A DNA stretch of 64,000 nt from Faeciplasma gallinarum (GCA_018711085.1 DVIR01000056.1:62001-126000), one strand, 5' to 3'. Positions 25,007-34,154 are shown, counted from the first letter of the stretch. Translations and numbers: made by a program. The notes: generated by a model not told the origin, from the sequence alone.

Positions 25007-27712
25007 TTACTTGGTCTTTCTGGACTTGGATTTAAGAGCCTGCTTGCTGGGATCAGCATCTGTGCTTACAACGCCGTTGTCTACATAGGGCAGCTTCTTC
25101 TCTACGAAGTGTCTGCCGTAGTAAGCGTTGAGGTACATCTGCTTGATCTCGCTCATGAGCGGGTATCTGGGGTTAGCGGATGTGCACTGGTCGTCGAACG
25201 CCTGCTCGGTCATAGCGTCGAGTCTGTCGAGGAAGTCCTTCTCGTCTACTCCGTAGTCGCGGATGGTCTTCTTTATGCCTATTCTCTCCTTGAGAGCGTT
25301 TACGGCATTGATAAGAGCCTCGAGCTTCTCCTCGTCGGTATTTCCGCCGAGACCCAAAGCGTCTGCAACTTCAGCATAGCGCGCTAAGGTGTGAGGATGA
25401 TCGTACTGCGGGAAGGTGCCCATCTTGGTGGTAACTTCGGCAGAGTTGAATCTGAGAACTTCTTCTATCATGAGAGCGTTTGCGATACCGTGTGCGATGT
25501 GGTGGAACGCACCGAGCTTATGAGCCATAGAGTGGCATACGCCCAAGAATGCGTTTGCGAACGCCATACCTGCCATGGTAGCTGCATTTGCCATCTTCTC
25601 TCTTGCAACGACGTCTGTCTGACCGTTGTCATAAGCGTCGGGGAGATACTTAAATATTGTCTTGAGCGCCTGGATAGCAAGTCCGTCGGTGTAATCGGTA
25701 GCCATTACGGATGCGTATGCCTCCAAAGCGTGGGTAACAGCGTCGATACCGGATGCAGCGGTAAGACCCTTAGGAGCTGTCATATGGAAGTCGGTGTCTA
25801 CGATAGCCATGTTGGGCAGCAGCTGATAGTCAGCCAAAGGATACTTGATTCCGCTCTTCTCATCTGTGATAACAGCGAAGGGGGTAACCTCTGAACCTGT
25901 ACCTGCGGAGGTCGGGATAGCTATGAAGTAAGCCTTCTCGCCCATCTTGGGGAAGGTGTAAACTCTCTTACGGATATCCATGAATCTCATTGCCATATCC
26001 ATAAAGTCTGCCTCGGGGTGCTCGTAAAGAACCCACATGATCTTGCCGGCGTCCATAGCGCTTCCGCCGCCCAAAGCTATGATGCAGTCGGGCTTGAAGG
26101 ACTTCATCTGCTCTGCACCGGCCTTAGCGCTTGCAAGCGTCGGGTCGGGAGCTACGTCGAAGAAGGTGGTGTGAACTATGCCCATCTCATCGAGCTTGTC
26201 TGTTATCGGCTTGGTGTAGCCGCTCTGATACAGGAAGCTGTCGGTTACGATGAACGCGCGCTTCTTGTGCATTACGGTCTTGAGCTCATCCAAAGCTACG
26301 GGCAGGCAGCCCTTCTTGATGTATACCTTCTCGGGTGCTCTGAACCAAAGCATATTCTCTCTCCTCTCGGCAACTGTCTTGATGTTGATAAGGTGTTTTA
26401 CTCCTACGTTCTCACTTACGGAGTTGCCGCCCCATGAGCCGCAGCCAAGGGTAAGCGAGGGGGTGAGCTTGAAGTTGTAAAGGTCTCCGATACCGCCCTG
26501 TGAAGAAGGAGTGTTGATGAGGACTCTGCATGTCTTCATTCTCTCATAGAACTCCTCGATCTTTTCGGGGCAGGTCTGAGTATTTATATAAATTGAAGAT
26601 GTGTGTCCGTAACCGCCGTCTGCGATGAGGTGCTCAGCCTTTGAAAGTGCGTCCTCAAAGTCGGATGCGTGGTACATTGCAAGTACGGGTGAGAGCTTCT
26701 CGTGAGCGAACTCCTCGCTTATATCAACGCTCTCAACCTCGCCTATGAGTATCTTTGTTCCATCGGGAACGCTTACTCCGGCAAGCTCTGCTATCTTAGC
26801 TGCGGGCTGTCCTACTATCTTTGCGTTTACGGAGCCGTTGATGATTATGGTCTTTCTGACCTTGTCAAGCTCTTCGCCCTGAAGGAAGTAGCAGCCTCTG
26901 TATGCAAACTCTCTCTTGACCGCCTCATATACGCCGTCCAAAACTATTACCGACTGCTCGGATGCGCATATCATTCCGTTGTCGAAGGTCTTAGAGTGAA
27001 TGATGGAGTTTACGGCAAGGATTACGTCTGCGGTGTCGTCGATTATTGCGGGAGTGTTTCCTGCGCCGACGCCGAGTGCGGGCTTTCCTGATGAATAAGC
27101 AGCCTTAACCATGCCGGGTCCGCCCGTTGCAAGGATTATATCAGCTTCCTTCATCAAAAGGTTTGTCATGTCGAGTGAAGGAACGTCGATCCAATCGATG
27201 ATTCCCTCGGGAGCGCCTGCCTTAACGGCCGCCTCCAAAACTATTCTTGCAGCCTCTGTGGTGCACTTCTTTGCTCTGGGGTGAGGGCTGATGATTATTG
27301 CGTTTCTTGTCTTGAGAGCTATAAGGCACTTGAATATTGCGGTTGATGTGGGGTTGGTGGTGGGTATTACCGCCGCGATAAGTCCTATCGGCTCGGCAAC
27401 CTTCTTTATGCCGTATGCCTTGTCCTCTTCAATGACGCCGCAGGTCTTTGTGTTCTTGTATGCGTTGTAAATGTACTCGGCAGCATAGTTGTTCTTTATC
27501 ACCTTGTCCTCAACTACGCCCATGCCGGTCTCCTCAACCGCAAACTTTGCAAGGGGAATCCTCTGCTGATTCGCGGCAGTAGCAGCGGCTAAGAATATCT
27601 TGTCTACCTGTTCCTGCGTATAGGTCGAAAATTCCTTCTGTGCCTTCCTCGCCGACGCGATTACCTGCTCCAGTCTCTCAACGCTTTCTACGCTCTGTCT
27701 TTCACCGTTCAT
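25007..27712 (-). CDS. adhE: Bifunctional acetaldehyde-CoA / alcohol dehydrogenase
   Basis: AdhE reduces acetyl-CoA to acetaldehyde and then to ethanol, regenerating NAD in fermentation; the enzyme forms long filaments (spirosomes) in the cytoplasm. At 901 residues it has the full two-domain form. The aldehyde dehydrogenase half (about 1-440) has the catalytic cysteine in MICASEQS near 246. The iron-dependent alcohol dehydrogenase half has GGGSAMDAGK near 545 for nucleotide binding, and GVCHSMAHKLGAFHHIAHG near 710 with metal-binding histidines. The start was set at ATG 27712, five bases after GGAGG. A leader of about 140 nt separates it from an extended -10 promoter. Confidence 0.95.
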   Translation of the reverse strand: MNGERQSVESVERLEQVIASARKAQKEFSTYTQEQVDKIFLAAATAANQQRIPLAKFAVEETGMGVVEDKVIKNNYAAEYIYNAYKNTKTCGVIEEDKAYGIKKVAEPIGLIAAVIPTTNPTSTAIFKCLIALKTRNAIIISPHPRAKKCTTEAARIVLEAAVKAGAPEGIIDWIDVPSLDMTNLLMKEADIILATGGPGMVKAAYSSGKPALGVGAGNTPAIIDDTADVILAVNSIIHSKTFDNGMICASEQSVIVLDGVYEAVKREFAYRGCYFLQGEELDKVRKTIIINGSVNAKIVGQPAAKIAELAGVSVPDGTKILIGEVESVDISEEFAHEKLSPVLAMYHASDFEDALSKAEHLIADGGYGHTSSIYINTQTCPEKIEEFYERMKTCRVLINTPSSQGGIGDLYNFKLTPSLTLGCGSWGGNSVSENVGVKHLINIKTVAERRENMLWFRAPEKVYIKKGCLPVALDELKTVMHKKRAFIVTDSFLYQSGYTKPITDKLDEMGIVHTTFFDVAPDPTLASAKAGAEQMKSFKPDCIIALGGGSAMDAGKIMWVLYEHPEADFMDMAMRFMDIRKRVYTFPKMGEKAYFIAIPTSAGTGSEVTPFAVITDEKSGIKYPLADYQLLPNMAIVDTDFHMTAPKGLTAASGIDAVTHALEAYASVMATDYTDGLAIQALKTIFKYLPDAYDNGQTDVVAREKMANAATMAGMAFANAFLGVCHSMAHKLGAFHHIAHGIANALMIEEVLRFNSAEVTTKMGTFPQYDHPHTLARYAEVADALGLGGNTDEEKLEALINAVNALKERIGIKKTIRDYGVDEKDFLDRLDAMTEQAFDDQCTSANPRYPLMSEIKQMYLNAYYGRHFVEKKLPYVDNGVVSTDADPSKQALKSKSRKTK

Positions 27713-27762
27713 GTTAACCTCCGAAAAAGAAAAATTTAACACTAAAATTCGTTCTGACCTTT

Positions 27763-27867
27763 ATAGATAAGTGTTTTATCTATTTGAGCTGTAATTAAAG
27801 CCGCAGGTGAAATTCGAGGTGAAAATCACCTGTGACGTCTTAAATACCGCTCTTTGAGGATATTATA
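27763..27867 (-). promoter_or_regulatory. adhE promoter and leader with inverted repeats
   Basis: TGATATAAT (-10 core at 27862-27867) is an extended -10 promoter with a weak -35. Downstream, CAGGTGA can pair with either of two TCACCT copies about 4 or 15 bases on, giving two exclusive hairpins (27810-27837). Further down, ATAGATAA and TTATCTAT (27763-27783) form a perfect 8-bp inverted repeat with a five-base spacer. I did not find a Rex operator (TTGTTAA-N4-TTAACAA). Confidence 0.5.
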
Positions 27868-28111
27868 TCACATTTAATTCTAAAAAAGCTATACGTAAAT
27901 AAAAAAACAGCCCCTCCGCCATGTACATTTTTGCCGAGCTTTCGCCGTGATATATGTATAATATGACTAAATCGCGCCGCTAACGAGCTACTAATATCTA
28001 TATTTGTTATTTTACTGGGCGAACATGCGTTTTGATCAGACGCATGTCAGGTGCGCCGCAAAAAATGCATTCAAAAATAATATCTTTGGCTCAATCAATA
28101 AACCGCAGATA

Positions 28112-28144
28112 GAATTAGATATCGCCGAGGGCGATATCTAATTC
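28112..28144. repeat. Perfect 15-bp inverted repeat between adhE and spo0A
   Basis: GAATTAGATATCGCC (28112-28126) and GGCGATATCTAATTC (28130-28144) flank a GAG loop. There is no U tract on either side, so a terminator is unlikely. It could be a protein-binding site or one copy of a dispersed palindromic element. Another inverted repeat, ACATGCGT and ACGCATGT (28023-28047), lies close by. The rest of the 27.9-28.2 kb gap is AT-rich and shows no gene. Confidence 0.7.
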
Positions 28145-28206
28145 GAGGGAAACAATTATGAAAAGTTATATTTGATTCGGGAGGAAAAATCATCTATAGT
28201 CCGCCG

Positions 28207-28992
28207 TCAAACCGGCACGGTGTTTTTGTATCTGAGCTTTATTTTGTCCACTATCAAAGCTATGAACTCGGAATTGGTGGGCTTGCCCTTGCCGGTGTTG
28301 ACTGTATATCCGAAAAACGAGTTGAGAGTGTCCACGTCCCCGCGGTCCCACGCTATTTCTATGGCATGGCGTATTGCCCTTTCGACCCTTGAGGGGGTTG
28401 TGCCGTACTCCTTTGCAACGGTGGGATACATGAGCTTTGTCACGCTTTCGAGCATTTCGGGGTCTTTTATGGAGTGCATAATTGCGTTTCTTAAGTAGTG
28501 ATAGCCTTTTATGTGCGCCGGAACGCCGAGCTGGTGTATCATCTCCGTCACGACCACCTCCATGTCCGGCGCGGGCTGCCTTACGGTGGTGAGAGCGCCC
28601 GCATCCTTTCCCATAACGTCATAGCCCATGATCTGATTTATTCTGTCGCCGAGCATGTGGTAATCAAACGGCCTGACGATGTAGTACGCAGCGCCCTCCT
28701 GCATGACCTGACGCAGGGCAAACTCGTTGTCGCACGGGGCGGTGATTATAAACGCCGGACACCTTTGCATGCTCCTGTTCACACGCTTCATCAGCTCTAT
28801 CGCGTCAAGCTTCGGCATCCACAGATCCGTGACCACCACGTCGGGGACTTCGTCCGTCACCGCCTCAAGTATCATTTCGCCGTCCTTAGGCCTCAAAATA
28901 CAGAAAAATCCCATCTCCCTCAAAACCTGTGCGCATCTGAGGCCGTATTCCTCGCTGTCGTCGCCTATTAAAACCTTGAGCTTCTTTGCCAT
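28207..28992 (-). CDS. spo0A: Sporulation master regulator Spo0A
   Basis: Spo0A is the response regulator that starts sporulation when phosphorylated. The 261-residue protein has a receiver domain at 1-125, with DDSEEYG acidic residues, the phosphoacceptor aspartate in VVVTDLWMP near 55 and a conserved threonine/lysine region, and then a DNA-binding domain from about 150. The latter contains GVPAHIKGYHYLR, TTPSRVERAIRHAIE and FGYTVNTGKGKPTNSEFIA, which are nearly invariant in Spo0A. It is a single gene here with its own promoter. Its presence shows that the organism descends from and probably still is a spore-former. Confidence 0.96.
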   Translation of the reverse strand: MAKKLKVLIGDDSEEYGLRCAQVLREMGFFCILRPKDGEMILEAVTDEVPDVVVTDLWMPKLDAIELMKRVNRSMQRCPAFIITAPCDNEFALRQVMQEGAAYYIVRPFDYHMLGDRINQIMGYDVMGKDAGALTTVRQPAPDMEVVVTEMIHQLGVPAHIKGYHYLRNAIMHSIKDPEMLESVTKLMYPTVAKEYGTTPSRVERAIRHAIEIAWDRGDVDTLNSFFGYTVNTGKGKPTNSEFIALIVDKIKLRYKNTVPV

Positions 28993-29072
28993 GTCTTATT
29001 TCTCCTTATCTTTTATTCTGTCAATATCAAAAGTCGTTTTCATCGTTTCGATGTTTTATTAACCTTTTCCAT

Positions 29073-29101
29073 ATATTAACATAATAATTATAGATTATCA
29101 A
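29073..29101 (-). promoter_or_regulatory. Promoter of spo0A
   Basis: TTGATA (29096-29101) and TAATAT (29073-29078) are 17 bp apart on the minus strand. The 5' leader contains CATCGAAACGATG, a small perfect inverted repeat at about 29040-29053. I saw no clear sigma-H promoter or full Spo0A box. Confidence 0.55.
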
Positions 29102-29150
29102 GCAAAAATTTACAATTTGTATAACTGCACAAGTTTGTTGATCTTTTTTC

Positions 29151-29300
29151 GTCGGCGGAGGGTCGAGCGGCGTCGAATGCCGCAGAAAAAGCATGTGCCG
29201 AAGATGCCAAAGCAAATATTCAGTTTTTGAGACTGCGAAGGGATGCGGTGATGATTCTCACGGCAGTCGTCTTGGAGTTCACCATGCCGATTGCCGCCTC
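29151..29300. repeat. Degenerate duplicate of the 3' end of the UPF0210 gene and its flank
   Basis: Three blocks here recur in the same order further right. The 26-base block at 29151 recurs at 29301. The block beginning TATTCAGTTTTTGAG at 29218 recurs at 29391, spanning the stop codon of the UPF0210 gene. The block with TTCTCACGGCAGTCGTC at 29251 recurs inside that gene around 29547. The left copy is shorter, having lost the terminator hairpin and part of the coding sequence. It is therefore a decayed tandem duplication. Apart from this and the spo0A promoter the 28993-29393 gap is empty. Confidence 0.75.
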
Positions 29301-29336
29301 GTCGGCGGAGGGTCGAGCGGCGTCGAACGATGCGGC

Positions 29337-29373
29337 AAAAAAGCAGGCTTTCCTGTTTTCAAGGAAAGCCTGC
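29337..29373 (-). terminator. Terminator of the ACT-UPF0210 operon
   Basis: GCAGGCTTTCCT pairs perfectly with AGGAAAGCCTGC around a seven-base loop and is followed on the minus strand by TTTTTTG. Confidence 0.9.
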
Positions 29374-29393
29374 GCAGATGCAAAGGTATGTAT

Positions 29394-30749
29394 TCAGTTT
29401 TTGAGGCTGTGAAGGGGTGCGGGGATCTGTCCGCCGCGGTTTATAAACTTTGAGGGCGACATGGTGTTCACCTTCATGACGGGGCCGCATCCGAAAAGTC
29501 CGCCCCAGTCAAGCTCTTCGCCGACATCCTTGCCGATTGCGGGAATGATTCTCACGGCGGTCGTCTTGGAGTTCACCATGCCGATTGCCGCCTCGTCTGC
29601 GATTATGGCTGCTATGGTGTCGGCGGTTGTGTCTCCGGGCACGACTATCATGTCAAGTCCCACCGAGCATACTGCCGTCATCGCCTCGAGCTTTTCTATG
29701 GTCAAGGAACCGCTCTTTGCGGCGGCTATCATGCCCGAGTCCTCCGAAACGGGTATGAACGCTCCCGAAAGTCCTCCGACCGACGAGCACGCCATAACTC
29801 CGCCCTTCTTTACCGCATCGTTTAGAAGCGCCAGGGTTGCGGTTGTTCCGGGTGCGCCGCACTGCTCAAGTCCTATTTCCTCTAAGATATGCGCAACGCT
29901 GTCGCCGACCTGCGGCGTGGGTGCGAGTGAGAGGTCAACTATGCCGAACGGCACTCCGAGCCTTTCGGACGCGGTAACTCCGACGAGCTGTCCCACTCTT
30001 GTTATCTTATATGCGATTGTTTTGATTATGTTTGAAACCTCGTTTATGTTTGCCCCGGGGTTTTTGGCAAGCGCAGACCTGACCACGCCGGGTCCTGAAA
30101 CTCCGACGTTTATTATGCAGTCCGGCTCTCCCACGCCGTGGTACGCTCCCGCCATAAACGGGTTGTCATCCACGGAGTTGCAGAACACCACGAGCTTTGC
30201 CGCGCCAAAGCATGCGCTGTCTACGGTTTGCTCCGCCGTGGCACGGACGATTCCGCCCATCAGCTTGCATGCGTCGAGGTTTATTCCCGCCTTCGTCGAG
30301 CCTACGTTTACCGACGAGCAGACCTTTTTAGTTATTTTAAGCGCCTGTGGTATCGACTGAATAAGCTCCATGTCTCCCGCCGAAAATCCCTTCTGCACAA
30401 GCGCAGAGTATCCGCCTATGAGGTCTACGCCGACCGCCTGAGCCGCCTTGTCCATGGTGACGGCAAACTTCACCGGACTTTGCTTGCATGCGGCGGAAAT
30501 CATGGCTATCGGGGTTACGGATATTCTCTTATTTATTATAGGTATGCCGTATTCCTTTTCTATCTCTTCGCCAACCCTCACAAGGTCCTTGGCGCAGCGG
30601 GTTATTTTGTCGTAAACCTTTTTGCACGCCTTGTCTATGTCCGAATCAATACAGTCGAGCAGTGATATTCCCATTGTGATGGTTCTTATATCCAGACACT
30701 CGTCCTGTATCATGCGGATGGTTTCCAATATGTCGCTGAGATTTATCAT
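29394..30749 (-). CDS. UPF0210 (DUF711) family protein
   Basis: The 451-residue protein is rich in glycine and alanine and matches the UPF0210/DUF711 family seen across Firmicutes and archaea, related in fold to the anaerobic glycyl-radical PFL-like barrel. Visible conserved blocks are TMGISLLDC near 25, GGYSALVQKG near 130, VGSTKAGINLDAC near 165 and VVPGDTTADTIAAIIADE near 390. Its biochemical role is unknown. The small ACT-domain gene immediately upstream is its usual partner, suggesting amino acid sensing. AGGAGC precedes the ATG. No membrane segments are seen. Confidence 0.88.
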   Translation of the reverse strand: MINLSDILETIRMIQDECLDIRTITMGISLLDCIDSDIDKACKKVYDKITRCAKDLVRVGEEIEKEYGIPIINKRISVTPIAMISAACKQSPVKFAVTMDKAAQAVGVDLIGGYSALVQKGFSAGDMELIQSIPQALKITKKVCSSVNVGSTKAGINLDACKLMGGIVRATAEQTVDSACFGAAKLVVFCNSVDDNPFMAGAYHGVGEPDCIINVGVSGPGVVRSALAKNPGANINEVSNIIKTIAYKITRVGQLVGVTASERLGVPFGIVDLSLAPTPQVGDSVAHILEEIGLEQCGAPGTTATLALLNDAVKKGGVMACSSVGGLSGAFIPVSEDSGMIAAAKSGSLTIEKLEAMTAVCSVGLDMIVVPGDTTADTIAAIIADEAAIGMVNSKTTAVRIIPAIGKDVGEELDWGGLFGCGPVMKVNTMSPSKFINRGGQIPAPLHSLKN

Positions 30750-30764
30750 CTTTGCCCGCTCCTT

Positions 30765-31034
30765 TTAAATGTGATGCATGGTGTTGAATATGTCCTCGTG
30801 CATGACAAAAATAGACAGTCCCATCGACTTGCCAAGCTCGGACATTTTATCCGAAAGCTCGCTCAGCGGTATGCTGAGTTTTGAGATATCGACAAGCATG
30901 ACCATTGCGAAAACATCCTGCAAAACAGACTGAGTTACCTCCGTGACGTTTGCGTTATACTGTGCGCACATTGACGACACCTTAGCAAGTATGCCGACCG
31001 CGTCCTTTCCTATAACCGATATAACAGCCTTCAT
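30765..31034 (-). CDS. ACT-domain protein (UPF0237 family)
   Basis: The 89-residue protein is one ACT domain: a beta strand start KAVISVIGKDAVGILAKVS, typical of the ligand-sensing ACT fold, then NANVTEV and a C-terminal amphipathic half. It corresponds to UPF0237, a small regulator usually paired with UPF0210, as here with a gap of 15 bases. It likely binds an amino acid at a dimer interface and adjusts the partner protein, but neither ligand nor activity is known. Confidence 0.88.
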   Translation of the reverse strand: MKAVISVIGKDAVGILAKVSSMCAQYNANVTEVTQSVLQDVFAMVMLVDISKLSIPLSELSDKMSELGKSMGLSIFVMHEDIFNTMHHI

Positions 31035-31132
31035 TTACAACCAATCCTCCCGATACAATTGAATCTGCAAAAGTATTGTAGCTATTGTATCACAGTTTTT
31101 ACGCTTTGCCAAGGGATAAAATACACGCACAA

Positions 31133-32347
31133 TCATTTTGCATAGCTCAAAAGCAGCTCCGCCAAGCTCATGCCGAGAAGCTTTCCGCTGTACATCGCCT
31201 CTTCAAGGGAGTTAGAGCTTGAGCCCATCTCCAAAAGTATAGACGCGGGGGTCAGCTCCTGGTTGTAGTTTCTCTCGGCGAAGAGTATGGGTCTTGTAAA
31301 GCCGGGGTAGTCCGATTCAAGCTTTGATTGAAGCTTTGTCGCAAACCTGAGGTTGTATCGATACTGCGGCACATTCATGCAGCCGCATATTATCATGACC
31401 TGCGCCGCCTCCTTTCCGTCGATTTCGCAGACTGGCGCGTATCTTACGCCGTCCGATTCTATGGCGTCTCTGTGCACGTCGAGCACCACCTTTATCGACG
31501 GATACTCGCTCAAAAGCTCCTCTACCCTCTCGCTGCTTCGGTCGTACGCTCCGGTGTATTTAGGGTAGTCGTGGACGGTGGTGTCGTGGATTACGCCTAT
31601 TCCCGCCGCCTCAAGCTGAGCGGCTATCTCTTCGCCCACGGCGCACACTGTCTTGTCAAGCTCGGTCGTTCGGGAGGAAAACTCGCTGTCGTATCTGTCA
31701 CGGGCGTAAGGCTCGTAGCACTCTGTTGTGTGGGTGTGCATTATCAGCACCTGCGGCTCGCCGTTCAGCTCTATTTCAAGGTACGGCTCTATTTCCGCCT
31801 GCTCCAAAAGGTAGTCTGTATCCTTGTCGGCGCTGTTTCTGAGCATGCCGCCGTCCGGGAGGTTTACAAACGTAGAGGACTCCTCATAAGAATAGGTCTT
31901 TCTTATTATCTGCCCGCCGTCCGATGAAAGCTCGTCGGGATAGGGCAGCTCCTCCGAAAGCGGCTCGTTTTCATCCTCCGGTTCCTCTGTCTCCTGCGGC
32001 GCCTCCTCAAGCCCCCAGCCGAGGCCGTTTGTTATCTGCATGAGCTTGCCGGAAAGATAGGAGTGAGAACCGGAGCCTGAGGTGTTTATTGTCTGATTGG
32101 CGGCTGCCTGATCGGGTGAGTCATGCTTCGCGGAGTTGTCCTCCGGAACGCTTATCCCCGCGGAGGCGTATGTAAGCCTTTCAAAGAACCCGTAAGGGCT
32201 GTCCGCACCCACAAAAAACGCCGCCGCTGCCACTGCGCTGAACGTGGCAAGCGCAAAAATCCCGCCCGCCAAAAACTCCGTGAGGCTTTTTCTCATGTTT
32301 GGCGCGCCGCCTGTGCCCTGCGGTGTGTGCAATTCTGAATCTTTCAC
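31133..32347 (-). CDS. spoIIP: Stage II sporulation protein P
   Basis: SpoIIP is a membrane-anchored amidase and endopeptidase of the DMP engulfment complex that thins septal peptidoglycan after polar division. The 404-residue protein has an N-terminal membrane anchor around residues 25-48, a low-complexity acidic linker to about 165, and the SpoIIP catalytic domain. That domain contains MHTHTTECYEPY near 200, VVLDVHRDAIE near 285 and NYNQELTPASILLEMGS near 360, with the zinc-binding histidines and glutamate. It begins at GTG 32347, six bases after AGGATGG. Its usual neighbour gpr is absent. Expected to be controlled by a sporulation sigma factor; no such promoter was identified. Confidence 0.92.
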   Translation of the reverse strand: MKDSELHTPQGTGGAPNMRKSLTEFLAGGIFALATFSAVAAAAFFVGADSPYGFFERLTYASAGISVPEDNSAKHDSPDQAAANQTINTSGSGSHSYLSGKLMQITNGLGWGLEEAPQETEEPEDENEPLSEELPYPDELSSDGGQIIRKTYSYEESSTFVNLPDGGMLRNSADKDTDYLLEQAEIEPYLEIELNGEPQVLIMHTHTTECYEPYARDRYDSEFSSRTTELDKTVCAVGEEIAAQLEAAGIGVIHDTTVHDYPKYTGAYDRSSERVEELLSEYPSIKVVLDVHRDAIESDGVRYAPVCEIDGKEAAQVMIICGCMNVPQYRYNLRFATKLQSKLESDYPGFTRPILFAERNYNQELTPASILLEMGSSSNSLEEAMYSGKLLGMSLAELLLSYAK

Positions 32348-32401
32348 TTAAAACCATCCTTTCTGTAATCCATATGTAAGCGGTTTGTAATATATGAAAT
32401 G

Positions 32402-32430
32402 TAGACATTCGAGGCGCCGTGTGCTAAAAT
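32402..32430 (+). promoter_or_regulatory. Promoter of the VanY-like lipoprotein gene
   Basis: TAGACA (32402-32407) and TAAAAT (32425-32430) are 17 bp apart on the plus strand, about 40 bases before the start codon. Confidence 0.6.
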
Positions 32431-32472
32431 GAAATAAGCAGAAATACTATATAGAGAGGTACATAAGCGCTC

Positions 32473-33456
32473 ATGTGTAACAAGCATAACCCCATCAAAA
32501 GAAAACTTTATTTGATTATTTCGCTCTGCGCATGCGCTGCAATCTGGTTTACCGGATGCGCAAACATCGTCCCCGCAGACTCTGATATTTCCGATATGAC
32601 AATCACAACTGCCGAGCCGTCCGAAACAGCTCCCGCGACAACTTCAGCCGAAACAACCGCCGTCACGGAGACGCCTGCAACAGAACCTGTGACCGAGCCC
32701 GTGACGGAGGAAGTGACAGAACCTGTGACTGAGGAAGTGACCGAGCCTGTGACTGAGGAGGTGACACAAGAGTCAGCCGGCACATCGGTTTCCACGAACG
32801 AGACGCAGCCCGAGCAGACCGAAGAGGAGGACAACGTGGAGCAGGTTGACAGCGACTACTATTTTCAGAACGAGGACGACTACTTCTTCATAGTCAACAA
32901 GCAGCATTTTCTGCCGGAGGACTATGAGATAGAAACCGACTACGTTCAGGGAAGCTATGAAATGGAAAAGACTGCGGCGTATTATTGCAGGCAGATGATA
33001 GAGGCAGCCGCCGAGGACGGCATAAATTTAAAGGTCATCTCGGCCTACAGAACCGTGTCTTATCAGGAAAAGCTCTTTGAGCGCAACGTTCAGTCGAGAA
33101 TGGACGGCGGAATGAGCTACGAAGAGGCGTACTATGACACCTCGATAAACATTGCGCCTCCGGGAGGAAGCGAGCACAACGCGGGACTTGCGGCGGACAT
33201 CGTCACCGAGGACGATTGGGACACATACACCGGCTTTGAGGACACGGAGGAGTTCGCGTGGCTTTCGGAGCATGCCGCCGAGTACGGATTCATAATGAGA
33301 TATCCTAAGGGCAAGGAGGACATAACCGGCTACATATACGAGCCGTGGCACTACAGGTATGTCGGGGTTAAGTATGCCGCCGACGTCGCTCAAAGCGGAC
33401 TTTGCCTTGAAGAGTACTTTGACAAGTACTATCCTGGCTGGTCTGACGAGCAGTAA
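32473..33456 (+). CDS. D-alanyl-D-alanine carboxypeptidase-like lipoprotein (VanY/LdcB family)
   Basis: The enzyme should trim the terminal D-alanine (or a shorter peptide end) from peptidoglycan stems outside the membrane. The 327-residue protein starts with a lipoprotein signal (hydrophobic stretch 11-26, lipobox WFTGC with cysteine at 28). A threonine- and glutamate-rich linker then contains three copies of a TEPVTEEV-like octapeptide, and a peptidase_M15-type domain covers about 150-325. SEHNAGLAADIV near 237 and EPWHYRYVG near 290 carry the zinc ligands. The ribosome binding site is weak (GAGAGG about 16 bases upstream). Vancomycin resistance is not implied; no van genes are near. Confidence 0.87.
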   Translation: MCNKHNPIKRKLYLIISLCACAAIWFTGCANIVPADSDISDMTITTAEPSETAPATTSAETTAVTETPATEPVTEPVTEEVTEPVTEEVTEPVTEEVTQESAGTSVSTNETQPEQTEEEDNVEQVDSDYYFQNEDDYFFIVNKQHFLPEDYEIETDYVQGSYEMEKTAAYYCRQMIEAAAEDGINLKVISAYRTVSYQEKLFERNVQSRMDGGMSYEEAYYDTSINIAPPGGSEHNAGLAADIVTEDDWDTYTGFEDTEEFAWLSEHAAEYGFIMRYPKGKEDITGYIYEPWHYRYVGVKYAADVAQSGLCLEEYFDKYYPGWSDEQ

Positions 33457-33496
33457 AGAATTTTAAAACACAAAAATCAGAGAGGACACCTTCAAG

Positions 33497-33949
33497 ATGA
33501 ACATAGCATTTTTTCTCACGCTGAAAAAGGACGTCGCCTATTTGTATGACGATTACACCATACGCCAGTCGCTTGAAAAGATGAAATTCCACGGATACTC
33601 ATCAATACCGGTGATATCCCGAACGGGCGAGTACGTATCAACAGTGACCGAGGGGGACTTCCTTTGGTACATGTTAGACCAAAGCGTGCTTGAGGAGGAC
33701 GGCGGAGTGTCGATTTACGACGCCGAGGATTTAAGGCTGAGAGACATACTCCGAAAGAACAGAGTCACCGCCGTGAGGATAACCGCCACCATGGATGAGC
33801 TGTACGAGCTTGCGATGAACCAAAACTTTGTCCCCGTGACCGACGACGAGGGAATATTTATAGGCATAGTCACAAGAAAGAACATCATAAAATACTTTGT
33901 GGCAAGCCGCACGGGGGAAAGCGTCCCCGCCCTTTCAAAGCAAGTATAG
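33497..33949 (+). CDS. CBS-domain pair protein
   Basis: This 150-residue protein is made of two CBS motifs and no other domain. The first (about 1-60) includes YDDYTIRQSLEKM and GYSSIPVISRTGEYVSTVTEGD; the second (about 80-140) includes FVPVTDDEGIFIGIVTRKNII. CBS pairs bind adenine nucleotides such as AMP, ATP or c-di-AMP and usually regulate another protein. Stand-alone proteins of this size in Firmicutes include CbpB/DarB-like c-di-AMP receptors, but assignment at that level is uncertain. It lies 40 bases after the VanY-like gene and may be co-transcribed. Confidence 0.82.
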   Translation: MNIAFFLTLKKDVAYLYDDYTIRQSLEKMKFHGYSSIPVISRTGEYVSTVTEGDFLWYMLDQSVLEEDGGVSIYDAEDLRLRDILRKNRVTAVRITATMDELYELAMNQNFVPVTDDEGIFIGIVTRKNIIKYFVASRTGESVPALSKQV

Positions 33950-34154
33950 CCCCGCGGGCATAAAAAAGCGGTCGGAACGAGTAAGGCGCCTGCGAATTTA
34001 TTTATATCCTTTGTGTATGTCGCAAGCGCGGAAAATGTCGCATAAATCAGGCTTTGCCCACATTTAATGCGGCGTTAATCAGTGCTTTAAACAAAATTAT
34101 ATTAAATTAAATGTGCATGATTCACAATTTTAAAGCAGTCACAAACATAATTCA

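Noticed and set aside
32473..33456. Vancomycin resistance gene vanY
   Set aside because: The domain is of VanY type, but no vanHAX or vanRS genes are near; a normal peptidoglycan-trimming role is more likely.
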